From Actinomyces sp. (GTDB taxonomy: Bacteria > Actinomycetota > Actinomycetes > Actinomycetales > Actinomycetaceae): a DNA stretch of 53,800 nt. Position 1 is the stretch's first letter. Every line of letters starts with the position of its first letter. The position numbers were made by a program, and so were the translations under genes. Positions 43,658 through 53,550 of this stretch are shown here, one piece after another. The notes below the pieces were generated by a model. It had not been told where the DNA came from. It worked only from the letters and a program-made list of their open reading frames with translations, and did not search any database. Where the stretch lies: the NCBI GenBank assembly GCA_018375675.1, contig JAHACW010000008.1, forward strand, positions 1 to 53,800. The letters are read 5' to 3'.

Positions 43658-45100
43658 TCAGTAGTGCACGACCACCGTGTCGCCCATGTCGGTCCAGTCG
43701 TAGATGAACTTCGCGGCGTCGACGGGCATGTTCACGCAGCCGTGGGAGCCACCGTAGCCGCTCCAGCCGAAGGAGGAACGCCAGGGGGCACCGTGCATCG
43801 CATAGCCACCGCTGAAGTAGGTGACCCACGGGACGCCTTCGGTCTCATACTTGGTGCCGTCGGCGTTCTCGCCGCGCATGGTCTGCACGTCGTACTTGAG
43901 GTACACGTGGAAGGTACCGACAATGGTGGGCGTCTCGGGAGCGCCGGGAACCATGTAGAAGGGGCCGCCGGCAACCTTGCCGCCGACGTAGGCGGTGACG
44001 GAGTTGTCGGTGAGATTAACGTCGACCCACTTCTCGCCTTCGGCTGCCTGGTAGACCAGGTTTTCGGTGCCCTCGGCGACCTGCTTGGTCTCGGAGCCGG
44101 GCTCGACGTCGTCGTAGTGGAACAGGCCCTCGTACGCCTTGCCGTCGGTCATGGCGGCGACGACGTCCTTGGTGATCTGCTCGGTGTTGTTGGTCTTGAG
44201 GCCCTTCTTGCCTTCGCGGGCGACGGTCAGGACGTTGCCGGAGGAGTCGACGTTGTCGACGCGGTTCTCGGGCTTGACGTCGGTCTTTGCGGCCAGCGCG
44301 TTGACCCAGTCGGCGACCTTGACGGAGTTGATGGACGGGTCCTCGAGGCTGCCGTCATCCTTGGTGAGGAATTCGACCCACTTGACCTTGTCGGAGCGCT
44401 CGGCGGAGAAGGTGTCGATGCCGTCGGAGATTTCGATGTTCGTCTCGAGGAGGGCGTTGGCCTTCTCGGCGACGGCCTCGGCGTTCTCGGTGGTGATGGA
44501 GGGTTCCATCTCACTCACGCTCACGTCCTGGGTGACGGAGGTGAGGGTGGCGCCCGCCTGCTTGACGGCGGAGGCGACGTCCTCGGTGGACACGCCGTTT
44601 CCGTTCTGCGCGGGGGTGAAGGTGAAGGATTCGCCGTCCTCGGCAACGATCACCGAGGCGTCCTTCATTTCCGAGGTGAGGGTCGAGTTCGCGGTCGCGG
44701 CGAGCTTCTTGATGGACTCCTCGCTGACGGTGACGACGGGCTCGATGTCGCGCTTGGAGAAGAGGGCGCTGACGAACGCGGGAAGGGACGTGGAGCCCTT
44801 CATGGCGGCGTCGGCGGTCTCATCGGCCTCGACCGTGATACCTGCTTCGTTGAGCGAGGCCTCGGTGGTCTTGCCTTCGACGGTGAGCGTGACGGTCGTG
44901 GCGTCGGCGCGCTCGTTGACGGCGGCGATCACCTGGTCGCGGGTCATGCCCGCGACGGGTGTGCCGGCGACGGTCGTGCCCGGCAGGGCGCGCCCGGAGT
45001 AGTTGGCCGCATACACGATGCCGGCACAGACGACGAGGAGGACGAGGGCGCTCACGACGCCAATCGCCCATCTGGTTTTCAAGGATAGTTTTTTGAGCAT
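43658..45100 (-). CDS. L,D-transpeptidase (YkuD) with peptidoglycan-binding-like N-terminal domains
   Basis: Cell-wall cross-linking enzyme of 480 residues, anchored by one N-terminal helix (about 12-32). Residues ~45-330 hold VanW/PG_binding_4-type modules (GTTVAGTPVAGMTRDQVIAAV is the typical opening). The C-terminal YkuD domain (about 350-480) has the catalytic signature SHGCVNMP with Cys455 and His453, preceded by YAMHGAPW with the upstream His. It makes 3-3 cross-links or attaches proteins to peptidoglycan. The upstream region has AGGAAACG before ATG and TATACGAT close by, so the mRNA leader is short. Its terminator lies in the repeat island. Confidence 0.94.
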   Translation of the reverse strand: MLKKLSLKTRWAIGVVSALVLLVVCAGIVYAANYSGRALPGTTVAGTPVAGMTRDQVIAAVNERADATTVTLTVEGKTTEASLNEAGITVEADETADAAMKGSTSLPAFVSALFSKRDIEPVVTVSEESIKKLAATANSTLTSEMKDASVIVAEDGESFTFTPAQNGNGVSTEDVASAVKQAGATLTSVTQDVSVSEMEPSITTENAEAVAEKANALLETNIEISDGIDTFSAERSDKVKWVEFLTKDDGSLEDPSINSVKVADWVNALAAKTDVKPENRVDNVDSSGNVLTVAREGKKGLKTNNTEQITKDVVAAMTDGKAYEGLFHYDDVEPGSETKQVAEGTENLVYQAAEGEKWVDVNLTDNSVTAYVGGKVAGGPFYMVPGAPETPTIVGTFHVYLKYDVQTMRGENADGTKYETEGVPWVTYFSGGYAMHGAPWRSSFGWSGYGGSHGCVNMPVDAAKFIYDWTDMGDTVVVHY

Positions 45101-45306
45101 CGTTTCCTATCGTATAACCTCATGCATGCCCACGCGGAAATTCCGTTGAATTTTCAGCTGCGTTCTCTGCCACAAGGAATTGGGCGCATTTTAGCCATTT
45201 CAACCGACAAACGTGATTTTTGCCGCGAGGTCCCTTGCTACCTGCGAGAACGCAAGAGCTTATCCTGGTTGTATATGCGTTCGCCGTCGACTTTGGGAGG
45301 CTCATC

Positions 45307-46629
<1,323 letters not shown>

Positions 46630-46659
46630 CCCGCTGCCCGGACCCGCGCCCGCTCCAAC

Positions 46660-46665
46660 TACACT
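46660..46665 (+). promoter_or_regulatory. Candidate -10 box for leaderless menA mRNA
   Basis: TACACT ends seven bases before the menA ATG. The only purine-rich stretch (GGTGGG) directly abuts the start and is too close for a normal Shine-Dalgarno site. Confidence 0.45.
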
Positions 46666-46672
46666 GGTGGGC

Positions 46673-47566
46673 ATGGCTTCCGTTTCTGACTGGATTGAAG
46701 GCGCTCGTCTGCGCACCCTCCCTGCCGCCGCCGCGCCCGTGATTGTGGGTTCTGCGGCCGCGCACTACCTGGGGGGTTTCAGCGCGGCGCGCGCTGCCTT
46801 GGCGCTGCTGGTGGCGCTGGCCCTGCAGGTGGGGGTCAATTACGCGAACGATTATTCGGATGGTATTCGCGGCACGGACGATAACCGTAAGGGGCCCGCG
46901 CGCTTGACGGGCGGCGGCCTCGCCAAGCCGAAGACTGTCCTGGCGGCCGCGCTCGGCTCCTTCGCGGTGGCCGGCGTGGCGGGCCTCGCCCTGGTTGCCG
47001 TGTCGGGTACCTGGTGGCTGATCGCTGCGGGCGCCGCAGCGGTCGTGGCCGCGTGGTTCTACACGGGCGGCAAGCACCCGTACGCCTACATGGGCATCGG
47101 CCTGTCCGAGCTGATGGTCTTCGTGTTCTTCGGTCTCCTCGCGTGCGTGGGCACGACGTGGACGCAGGTGCAGTCGGCTCCGTGGTGGCTGTGGATGAGC
47201 GCGTCGGCGCTGGGCCTGCTGTCGGTGGCGCTACTGATGGCCAATAACATTCGAGATATTCCGACGGACCACGAGTCGGGCAAGATGACCGCCGCCGTGC
47301 GCCTGGGTGATCGCCCGTCGCGCTGGGTGTTTGCGGCGTGCGCGTGGCTTCCGGTCGCCCTCATCATCGTGCTGGGCGTCGCGGTGGGGCTGCTTCCCCT
47401 CGCGACGGGCGCGCTGGGCGTGGGCGCGGGAGCGTGGGCGGCCGGCGTGAGTCTGCCGGTCCTCACCGGTGCCTCGGGCCGCGAGCTCATCACGGTGCTA
47501 CGCAACACGGGGTTCTTCACCCTGGCGTGGGCGCTGTTGGCTGCACTCGCGCTGATCCTGTCCTAG
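46673..47566 (+). CDS. menA: 1,4-Dihydroxy-2-naphthoate polyprenyltransferase
   Basis: UbiA-superfamily membrane prenyltransferase of 297 residues with about eight to nine helices. It attaches the polyprenyl chain to DHNA. The two aspartate-rich motifs are in NYANDYSDGIRGTDDNRKGP near residue 57 and NNIRDIPTDHESGK near residue 190. RLRTLPAAAAPVIVGSA is the usual N-terminal segment. A perfect 20-bp tandem duplication overlaps its last codons and stop. The prenyl donor is presumably made by the synthase at the end of the nuo operon. Confidence 0.95.
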   Translation: MASVSDWIEGARLRTLPAAAAPVIVGSAAAHYLGGFSAARAALALLVALALQVGVNYANDYSDGIRGTDDNRKGPARLTGGGLAKPKTVLAAALGSFAVAGVAGLALVAVSGTWWLIAAGAAAVVAAWFYTGGKHPYAYMGIGLSELMVFVFFGLLACVGTTWTQVQSAPWWLWMSASALGLLSVALLMANNIRDIPTDHESGKMTAAVRLGDRPSRWVFAACAWLPVALIIVLGVAVGLLPLATGALGVGAGAWAAGVSLPVLTGASGRELITVLRNTGFFTLAWALLAALALILS

Positions 47567-47590
47567 GAACGCTGATCCTGTCCTAGGAAC
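47551..47590. repeat. Perfect 20-bp tandem duplication at the menA stop
   Basis: GCTGATCCTGTCCTAGGAAC occurs twice in direct succession. The first copy contains the last menA codons and the TAG; the second is noncoding and runs into the terminator stem. Confidence 0.95.
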
Positions 47591-47624
47591 GAGGCCGGGG
47601 AGACCCTGCGCTCCCCCGCCTCGT
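47589..47624. terminator. Bidirectional terminator between menA and the MFS gene
   Basis: ACGAGGCCGGGGAG and CTCCCCCGCCTCGT pair with one mismatch over 14 bases around an 8-base loop. It sits between two convergent stop codons. Member of the ACGAGGC family. Confidence 0.75.
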
Positions 47625-47626
47625 CC

Positions 47627-49060
47627 TCAGTGCCCGCGACGGTAGAGGTATTCGTGCAGCCAGTCGCCCGCGATGCCGGTCGCTGCCGCAACGACGCAGA
47701 CGAGGGCGATGGCCCGGAAGGCGCCCGAGGCGAGCATCGGCGTGAACACGCCAATGCCGATCGCGGCGCTGCCCTGCATGGCGAGGTCGTTCATGGCGAC
47801 GGCGCGCCCATTCTGGCCGGGCGCAACGGTCGCGAACACGGTGTCGTAGATGGGTGTGAACAGGGCACCGAAGCCCGCGTAGATGAAGCACATGGCAGCT
47901 GTGATAACCCACGGCCCCATGCTCATGCATAGCGCGATGAGGACGGTACCCGTGAGGATGAGGCTGACGCACGCGCGCACGGTGCGGCCGCGCCCGATGC
48001 GGGACATGACGGCTCCCGACGTCATGGCGGCGGCCAGGGCCACGCAGTAGGCGGGTAGGAGGCGCACGGACACCTGGGCGGGCGTAAGCCCGTAGTTGGC
48101 GGCACCGATGCCGTTCATGAGGGGTGCGACCGTGAAGTTCATGCAGTAGACAATCACGATGAGGCTGATCGAGCGCGCCCACGGCACGTTCGTAAAGAAG
48201 GATCGCGTGATGAAGGGGGCGCGCGCACGCCCGATGTAGCGCCAGAAGAGGACACCGCCGAGGATGAGGCCGGCGATGAGCCACCAGCGCGGGTTCGCGG
48301 CGACCAGGGTGAGTAGCAGGGCCAGTGAGGAGAAGATCGCGAGGCCCACGACGTCGACGCGCCCGGCGCGGGCACGCGCGGGGACTCGGCGCCCCATGAT
48401 CGGCAGGAACGCGAGGCCTGCCAGGGGAATGAGGAGGAGAAGCGCCCAGTTGATGTCGGCGAGGATTCCGCCGGACAGCATGCCGATCGCCGTGCCGCCC
48501 TGGAAGGCTGCGCACATGAGGCCGACGTAGAGGCCTCGTCTCTTCGGGTCACGGATGGCGGTCGCCAGGATCATGTACGCGGAGGCGGCCGCCTGGTATC
48601 CGAGGGTTTGGAGCGCTCGGGCGACGATGATGCCGACCAGGGACGAGGAGAAGGCGAAGCCGAGCAGGGACCCCGCGACGATCAGGCCGACGCCCACGTC
48701 GACGATGCGACGCAGCGGAATGAAGTCACCAAGGGTTCCGTACAGGAAGCAGGCGACACCGAGGACGATGCCGGGGATCGCCGTGATGAGGCCGGAGGCG
48801 TCCCCCGCGCCGATGTCCTGGGCGACGCGGAGGTAGACCAGGTTGAACCCTTGGAGGGAGACGGTTCCGAGAGCGTAGATGCCGAGAAGCGGCAGGAGCA
48901 CGCGCGCGGGTCCGTCCGCGTATTCGCCGTCCGTGGCGACGGTGCGCAAGTTGACCGCGGGGGCCGAGGCCTCCCCTCGGATGACCTGTGAAGGGACGGT
49001 GGCGACGCGGCAGGTGGGACCTGCCGCCCGCGATGAGATGAAGAAGCGGAGCGTGCGCAC
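47627..49060 (-). CDS. MFS transporter of unknown substrate
   Basis: Major facilitator protein of about 477 residues with 12 or more predicted helices. The loop after helix 2 (FLYGTLGDFIPLRRIVDVGV) is the usual MFS motif A region, and a second copy after helix 8 (GAVMSRIGRGRTVRACVSL) marks the pseudo-repeat. Drug-efflux (DHA2-like) architecture is plausible, but the substrate is unknown. The first ~50 residues are not hydrophobic and the start is uncertain: GTG 49060 is used here, TTG 49084 and TTG 48949 are alternatives, and none has a good ribosome-binding site. No neighbour suggests a function. Confidence 0.8.
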   Translation of the reverse strand: MRTLRFFISSRAAGPTCRVATVPSQVIRGEASAPAVNLRTVATDGEYADGPARVLLPLLGIYALGTVSLQGFNLVYLRVAQDIGAGDASGLITAIPGIVLGVACFLYGTLGDFIPLRRIVDVGVGLIVAGSLLGFAFSSSLVGIIVARALQTLGYQAAASAYMILATAIRDPKRRGLYVGLMCAAFQGGTAIGMLSGGILADINWALLLLIPLAGLAFLPIMGRRVPARARAGRVDVVGLAIFSSLALLLTLVAANPRWWLIAGLILGGVLFWRYIGRARAPFITRSFFTNVPWARSISLIVIVYCMNFTVAPLMNGIGAANYGLTPAQVSVRLLPAYCVALAAAMTSGAVMSRIGRGRTVRACVSLILTGTVLIALCMSMGPWVITAAMCFIYAGFGALFTPIYDTVFATVAPGQNGRAVAMNDLAMQGSAAIGIGVFTPMLASGAFRAIALVCVVAAATGIAGDWLHEYLYRRGH

Positions 49061-49243
49061 GGCGCTTAGTTCACCACAAATCAAACATTTAGTACTATTA
49101 CAGGAAACTAGTGCTCGAATGAAGCTGTACTTAATTCAAGAAGGGCGAACAGACGCGGAGCACATACCGACACATAAGTGTCCAAAGCCACAACGTGGCA
49201 CCCCTGACGTGGCACAATGAATCATCCCTCGCAAAGGAGCACC

Positions 49244-50149
49244 ATGTCTCGCGTCATCGTTGTCGGTTCCATCAACCAGGACGTCACGGTCACCGTCGAC
49301 CGTTTCCCGAGCCCCGGCGAAACGCTCTCGGGCACCTCGCTCACCTACGGCCTCGGCGGCAAGGGCGCGAACCAGGCTGCCGCGGCCGCGCATTCGGGGG
49401 TCCCCGTCTTCTTTGTAGGCGCGGTCGGCGCGGACCCCTCGGGCCAGCACCTGCGTGCGGCTCTGGCGTCTCACGGCGTGGACGTCACCCACCTGCGCGA
49501 GGTCGACGGGCCATCCGGGACCGCGCTCATCACTGTCGCCTCCTCGGGTGAGAATACGATCATCCTCGATGCCGGGGCGAACGCGACCGTAACCGTCGAG
49601 CCCGCCAAGGCCTCGTTGTTCCCCGCCCCCGCCGACGTCGTCGTCCTCCAGGCGGAGATCCCCGAGCGCGCCAATGCCGAAGCCCTCGCATGGGCGCACT
49701 CGTTTGGCGCGCGCGTCCTGCTCAACCTGGCCCCCGCGCGCCCCACCGACGCCGCTTTCATGGCGCGCGTCGACGTTCTCGTCGTCAACGAGACAGAGGC
49801 AGGCCTGACGCTCGGCATGCCCGCCCCCGCCAGCCCCACCGAGGCGATCGGCATCGCGCGGGCACTGCGAGGCCTCGGCCCCAAGCACGTCATGGTGACG
49901 CTCGGCGCGGACGGCGCGGCGTGGGCGTCGGGCAGCGAGGCCGGGCACTGCCCCGCCCTCACCCTCGGCGAGGCCGTGGACACCACGGGAGCCGGGGACG
50001 CGTGCGTGGGCGCGCTGGCCGCCGCTATGGCCCTCGGCAAGCCCTTCGCCGAGGCCGTGGCCGACGGAATCCGTGCCGGGTCGACAGCGGTCCTCGCGCC
50101 GGGCGCCGCCCCCTCGTACGCGAACCTCCCCCGCGTCACGCGCGCCTAA
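49244..50149 (+). CDS. rbsK: Ribokinase (PfkB family)
   Basis: PfkB carbohydrate kinase of 301 residues. N-terminal motif VVGSINQDVTVTVDRFPSPG and GLGGKGANQAAAAA bind the sugar. C-terminal DTTGAGDACVGALAAAMALG carries the catalytic Asp in the anion hole, with VTLGADGAAW before it. All match ribokinase; other pentose or nucleoside kinases of the family are less likely. ATG at 49244 has AAAGGAG upstream and an earlier in-frame ATG lacks similarity. No ribose transporter or regulator is adjacent. Confidence 0.9.
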   Translation: MSRVIVVGSINQDVTVTVDRFPSPGETLSGTSLTYGLGGKGANQAAAAAHSGVPVFFVGAVGADPSGQHLRAALASHGVDVTHLREVDGPSGTALITVASSGENTIILDAGANATVTVEPAKASLFPAPADVVVLQAEIPERANAEALAWAHSFGARVLLNLAPARPTDAAFMARVDVLVVNETEAGLTLGMPAPASPTEAIGIARALRGLGPKHVMVTLGADGAAWASGSEAGHCPALTLGEAVDTTGAGDACVGALAAAMALGKPFAEAVADGIRAGSTAVLAPGAAPSYANLPRVTRA

Positions 50150-50213
50150 ACGCCGCGCGGCTCCTCCGATTGCTCCGGGAGTGAACGCGCCAGCGTGAGA
50201 CGGCCCACGCCCC

Positions 50214-50219
50214 TATGCT
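50214..50219 (+). promoter_or_regulatory. Candidate -10 box for the PLDc_N-type gene
   Basis: TATGCT ends six bases before the ATG at 50226. AGGGG lies between the box and the start but is too close for normal ribosome binding, so a leaderless transcript is likely. Confidence 0.45.
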
Positions 50220-50225
50220 AGGGGC

Positions 50226-50618
50226 ATGGCCAGGATCGTCTTCGTCGTCGCAATGCTCGCAGTCACCATTTACGCTGCCGCCGACTGGCACCGCACGCCC
50301 GAAGACGAGATGCCTGGAAAGATCGCCAAGCCCATCTGGCTGATGATCATCCTCTTCACCGCGACGATCGCTGCCATCGGCCCCATCGCATGGCTCGTCC
50401 TGCGGTGGGTATCGCGCGCAGAAAAGAAGCAGACCCGAGCGCCCGAGGCCCCCAAGCGTCCCTCCGCCCCCGACGACGACCCGGAGTTCCTGTTCCGTCT
50501 CGAGCGCGACATCCAGCGTAAGCGCCGCGAGGACGAGCGCCGCGCGCAGGAACAGCGTAAGCACTCCGAGGATGAGGGAAACGACCCCGCCGAGGATTCC
50601 GGCAACGAGGCCAACTGA
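50226..50618 (+). CDS. Small membrane protein with PLDc_N-type domain
   Basis: Protein of 130 residues with two hydrophobic helices: about 3-20 (VFVVAMLAVTIYAAADW) and 37-65 (PIWLMIILFTATIAAIGPIAWLVL). The sequence between them (KPIWLMIILF, then GPIAWLVL) resembles the phospholipase D N-terminal (PLDc_N) membrane module common as a stand-alone protein in actinobacteria. The C-terminal half is a highly charged, probably helical or disordered cytoplasmic tail rich in Arg, Glu and Asp. No enzymatic domain follows. Function unknown. Confidence 0.75.
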   Translation: MARIVFVVAMLAVTIYAAADWHRTPEDEMPGKIAKPIWLMIILFTATIAAIGPIAWLVLRWVSRAEKKQTRAPEAPKRPSAPDDDPEFLFRLERDIQRKRREDERRAQEQRKHSEDEGNDPAEDSGNEAN

Positions 50619-50708
50619 GCGACGCTCACACCATCAGCCGCAGGTTCTACCCTGTCGCAGCACGACGCGAGGAGACCGGGCCGTTGAGGTCAGCCCCGGC
50701 CAGCGCGG

Positions 50709-51377
50709 TCAGCGTCGCAGGTCCGCCTGCGAATCCCCCGGCGTCATATCCTTCGCCATCGCAACGAGGTCCGCTGCGGGCTCCGCGTAGGACGTGCCCA
50801 CAAGCGTCGCACCCGAGAAAATAAACGACGTGATCGACGCAAGCGCACAGTGGCGCGACTTCGGCGCGTGCGCCAGCGGCTGGCCGTTCACGAAGCGCGT
50901 GAGCGTCACGATCGGATTCTGATGGGACACGACGAGCGCCTCGCGTCCCCGGGCCTCGCGCAGCGCCGAGGAGAGGGCTGCGCTCATACGTGACGCGATA
51001 TCCCGATAGGGCTCACCCCACGAGGGACGCAGCGGATTGCAGTAGTACTTGAAGTACTTCGGGTTCGCCAGCATCGCGCGGTTGGTGTTCACCGGCAGCC
51101 CCTCGAAGACGTTGTCCGACTCAATGAGGCGCGGATCCGACTGGATACTCAGGTCGTACGCAGCCGCCGTCGGCGCCGCCGTCAACTGCGCGCGCAGCAG
51201 CGGCGACGAAATCACGCGAGCAATATCCGCACCCGAATCCACCAGATACTCGGCGGTGCGGGCAGCCATCGCATGCCCCAGCTCCGTCAGCCCAAAACCG
51301 GGCAGTCGCCCGTACAAAACACCGTCGGGATTGTCCACCTCGCCGTGGCGCATAACGTGAATAATGGTGCGGTCCAT
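50709..51377 (-). CDS. Histidine phosphatase family protein (phosphoglycerate-mutase-like)
   Basis: Protein of 222 residues with the catalytic RHG motif (VMRHGEVDNPDG) at residues 9-11. GFGLTELGHAMA and SSPLLRAQLTA carry the conserved Arg, and the second His lies in ALVVSHQNPI. This branch includes phosphoglycerate mutase-like phosphatases; the true substrate is not readable. A longer frame upstream to 51614 covers the 32-residue gene antisense and is rejected. A TATACT box eight bases before the ATG suggests a leaderless transcript. Confidence 0.85.
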   Translation of the reverse strand: MDRTIIHVMRHGEVDNPDGVLYGRLPGFGLTELGHAMAARTAEYLVDSGADIARVISSPLLRAQLTAAPTAAAYDLSIQSDPRLIESDNVFEGLPVNTNRAMLANPKYFKYYCNPLRPSWGEPYRDIASRMSAALSSALREARGREALVVSHQNPIVTLTRFVNGQPLAHAPKSRHCALASITSFIFSGATLVGTSYAEPAADLVAMAKDMTPGDSQADLRR

Positions 51378-51385
51378 GACACCCA

Positions 51386-51391
51386 AGTATA
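51386..51391 (-). promoter_or_regulatory. Candidate -10 box for the histidine phosphatase gene
   Basis: On the minus strand this reads TATACT, eight bases before the ATG, with no Shine-Dalgarno sequence in between. Confidence 0.45.
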
Positions 51392-51408
51392 GGGCCCTGA
51401 ATACACGA

Positions 51409-51434
51409 GAGGCCCGACCAAAAGGTCGGGCCTC
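51409..51434 (-). terminator. Terminator of the 32-residue ribosomal-type gene
   Basis: A perfect 11-bp stem GAGGCCCGACC / GGTCGGGCCTC with a 4-base loop starts eight bases past the small gene's stop. It separates that gene from the phosphatase gene. Confidence 0.85.
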
Positions 51435-51441
51435 CGCTCGC

Positions 51442-51540
51442 TCACTTCTTGTTGCGACGCTGGTGACGCGTCTTGCGCAGGAGCTTGCGGTGCTTCTTCT
51501 TCGCCATGCGCTTGCGGCGCTTCTTGATGACGGAGCCCAT
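51442..51540 (-). CDS. Very small basic ribosome-associated protein (AURKAIP1/COX24 type)
   Basis: A 32-residue protein beginning [19 protein letters not shown] and ending in RRNKK, over half Lys/Arg. This matches the tiny actinobacterial 30S-associated protein (bS22, Rv0500B-type, AURKAIP1/COX24 domain) in length and sequence style. GGAGG-like purines (GGGAGGAACCCC on the minus strand) precede the ATG. It has its own strong terminator and sits next to the Rv0500A-like HTH gene, the same pairing as in mycobacteria. Easily missed because of its size. Confidence 0.88.
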   Translation of the reverse strand: MGSVIKKRRKRMAKKKHRKLLRKTRHQRRNKK

Positions 51541-51626
51541 GGGGTTCCTCCCTCGTAGTGTGTGTGCGGCAGAGGTACTACCGCTGATGGATGATGGGTG
51601 CCCGAGCCGGGCACATCGTGCCTATA

Positions 51627-51845
51627 CTACCCGCCAATGACGCGAGCCTGGTCACCAGAGTGATCTGCCATACCGGCCTGAATCATCTGGGCGACCGCGG
51701 CCTCCGGGACTCGGAAGCTCTTTCCGACGCGAATCGCGGGCATTTCGCCACTGTGAATCAAGCGGTACACAGTCATCTTAGAGACGCGCATGATGTCCGC
51801 CACTTCCGTGACAGTCATAAAGCGCGGCGCCGACTGCTGTTCCAT
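51627..51845 (-). CDS. Excisionase/BldC-like helix-turn-helix protein (Rv0500A type)
   Basis: DNA-binding protein of 72 residues composed almost entirely of a MerR-like excisionase HTH: FMTVTEVADIMRVSKMTVYRLIHSGEMPAIRVGKSFRVPEAAV. The helix-turn-helix is at about 11-30 and the wing at 37-47. It matches the short Rv0500A-type protein found next to the tiny ribosomal protein gene in actinobacteria, not a phage excisionase. GGGAG precedes the ATG. Targets are unknown. Confidence 0.88.
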   Translation of the reverse strand: MEQQSAPRFMTVTEVADIMRVSKMTVYRLIHSGEMPAIRVGKSFRVPEAAVAQMIQAGMADHSGDQARVIGG

Positions 51846-51987
51846 TAATGACTCCCAGATATGCTCGCGAGGCGCGCTAAACCCGATTCGTTCACCGCTT
51901 ACGTAGCCTCACGAAATATACTACTGCCCAACCGCATGGAAACTGCAACTTTGTCCACTTTTGTTGCAGAGTCGTTAAGGAGCATCG

Positions 51988-53550
51988 ATGGCACCGGCAC
52001 ACAAGGGTCGTCAGCAGCGAGGGAAGACGCCTCGCTTACGTCCCAAACCCGGCGCTACCCGCTCCCTGATGCGCGGACGCGCCACGGCCTCGTCCCCCGT
52101 GCTCTCCGAGGAACCGCTGAGCCCGCAGCCCTCCCCCGTCGTACGACGCGTCCCCGAAGGCCCCCAGAACCCGCACGGCGAGGTACCCACCACAACCGTG
52201 CAGCGCGTGCGCGCGTGGCTGTCCAAGCAGGCCCGCTATTCACCTGCACGCCTCGCCCTGGGCACATTCGCGCTCATCATCGCTGTCATCACGGCACTCC
52301 TGATGTTGCCAATCTCCTCCTCGTCCGACACGCCAGCCCCCTTCGTCGACGTTCTCTTCACCGCCGTGTCCGCCGTCTGCGTCACCGGCCTGACCACCGT
52401 CGACACCGCGACCTACTGGTCCCCCTTCGGGCAGGCAGTCATCGCCGCCGGTATCGTCGTCGGCGGCCTGGGCGTCATGACCCTCGCGTCGATCCTCGGA
52501 TTCGCTGTCTCGCGCCACCTCGGCCTCACCCAGCGCATGCTCGCCACGCAGGAAACCGGCACCGGCGCCATGGGCCAAATCTCTCTCCTGCTCAAGGCCG
52601 TCATCGCGACATCGCTGACCATGGAGGCCCTCCTGGCCGCCGTGTTCCTCCCGCGCTTCCTGTCGATGGGCATCGACCCCGTACGCGCCGTGTGGGACGC
52701 CGTCTTCATGGCGATCTCCGTGTTCAATAACGCAGGCTTCGTCATCCTGCCCGAAGGCCTCTCCCCCCACGTCACCGACTGGTGGATGCTCATCCCCATC
52801 ATCCTGGGCACCACCGTGGGAGCCATCGGCTTCCCCGTCATCATGGACGTCGCCAAGAACCTGCGCACACCCCGGCGCTGGCGGCTCCACACCAAGCTCA
52901 CCCTGTCGACCTACCTGATCCTCGCATTCGTGGGGGCACTCGCCCTGGCGCTCACCGAGTGGAACAATCCCGCGACCCTGGGCGCGATCGACACTCCCTC
53001 CAAGATCCTCAACGCGATGCTCGCCGGCGTGAACTCCCGCTCGTCCGGACTGTCCGCCCTGGACGTCGGCGCCATGCAGACCCAGACCCACTTCGTGCAG
53101 GACATTCTCATGATGATTGGCGGCGGCTCCGCATCCACGGCGGGCGGCGTGAAGGTCACAACCTTCGCGGTCCTTGTCCTGGCCGTCATCGCTGAGGCGC
53201 GAGGCGACCGCGACATCGAGACCTTCGGGCGACGCATCCCCACGAGCGCCGTCCGACTGGCGGTTGCCGTGTCGCTGCTAGGCTTGGCGCTCGTGGCCGT
53301 GTCCGTCGTCCTGCTGCTGTCAATGACGAGCTATTCTCTCGACATCATCCTGTTCGAGACCGCCTCCGCGTTCGCGACCGTAGGCCTGTCCACCGGCATC
53401 ACCCCGATCTTGCCCGTCGGCGCCAAGTACGTCCTGATTTTCCTCATGTTTGCCGGCCGTACCGGCTCCATGACGGTGGCCGCGGCGCTCGCCCTGCGCG
53501 AGCGCTCCCGTGTCATCCGCATGCCGGAGGAGCGGCCGATCATCGGCTGA
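51988..53550 (+). CDS. TrkH/KtrB-type potassium uptake membrane subunit
   Basis: Ion-conducting subunit of 520 residues. Residues 1-85 are a basic, Pro/Arg-rich cytoplasmic tail. The four pore loops carry the Gly filter residues: SAVCVTGLTTV, SVFNNAGFVIL, GVNSRSSGLSAL and SAFATVGLSTGI. GGGSASTAGGVKVTTFAVL is the usual membrane-loop region gating the pore. AAGGAG lies before the ATG. A TrkA/KtrA regulatory subunit usually follows but would be beyond the window edge; immediately downstream is repeat sequence instead. Confidence 0.92.
   Translation: MAPAHKGRQQRGKTPRLRPKPGATRSLMRGRATASSPVLSEEPLSPQPSPVVRRVPEGPQNPHGEVPTTTVQRVRAWLSKQARYSPARLALGTFALIIAVITALLMLPISSSSDTPAPFVDVLFTAVSAVCVTGLTTVDTATYWSPFGQAVIAAGIVVGGLGVMTLASILGFAVSRHLGLTQRMLATQETGTGAMGQISLLLKAVIATSLTMEALLAAVFLPRFLSMGIDPVRAVWDAVFMAISVFNNAGFVILPEGLSPHVTDWWMLIPIILGTTVGAIGFPVIMDVAKNLRTPRRWRLHTKLTLSTYLILAFVGALALALTEWNNPATLGAIDTPSKILNAMLAGVNSRSSGLSALDVGAMQTQTHFVQDILMMIGGGSASTAGGVKVTTFAVLVLAVIAEARGDRDIETFGRRIPTSAVRLAVAVSLLGLALVAVSVVLLLSMTSYSLDIILFETASAFATVGLSTGITPILPVGAKYVLIFLMFAGRTGSMTVAAALALRERSRVIRMPEERPIIG

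Noticed and set aside
51627..51845. Phage excisionase marking a prophage
   Set aside because: The protein resembles the short chromosomal Rv0500A type and lies beside the tiny ribosomal-type gene; no integrase, att site or other phage gene is near.
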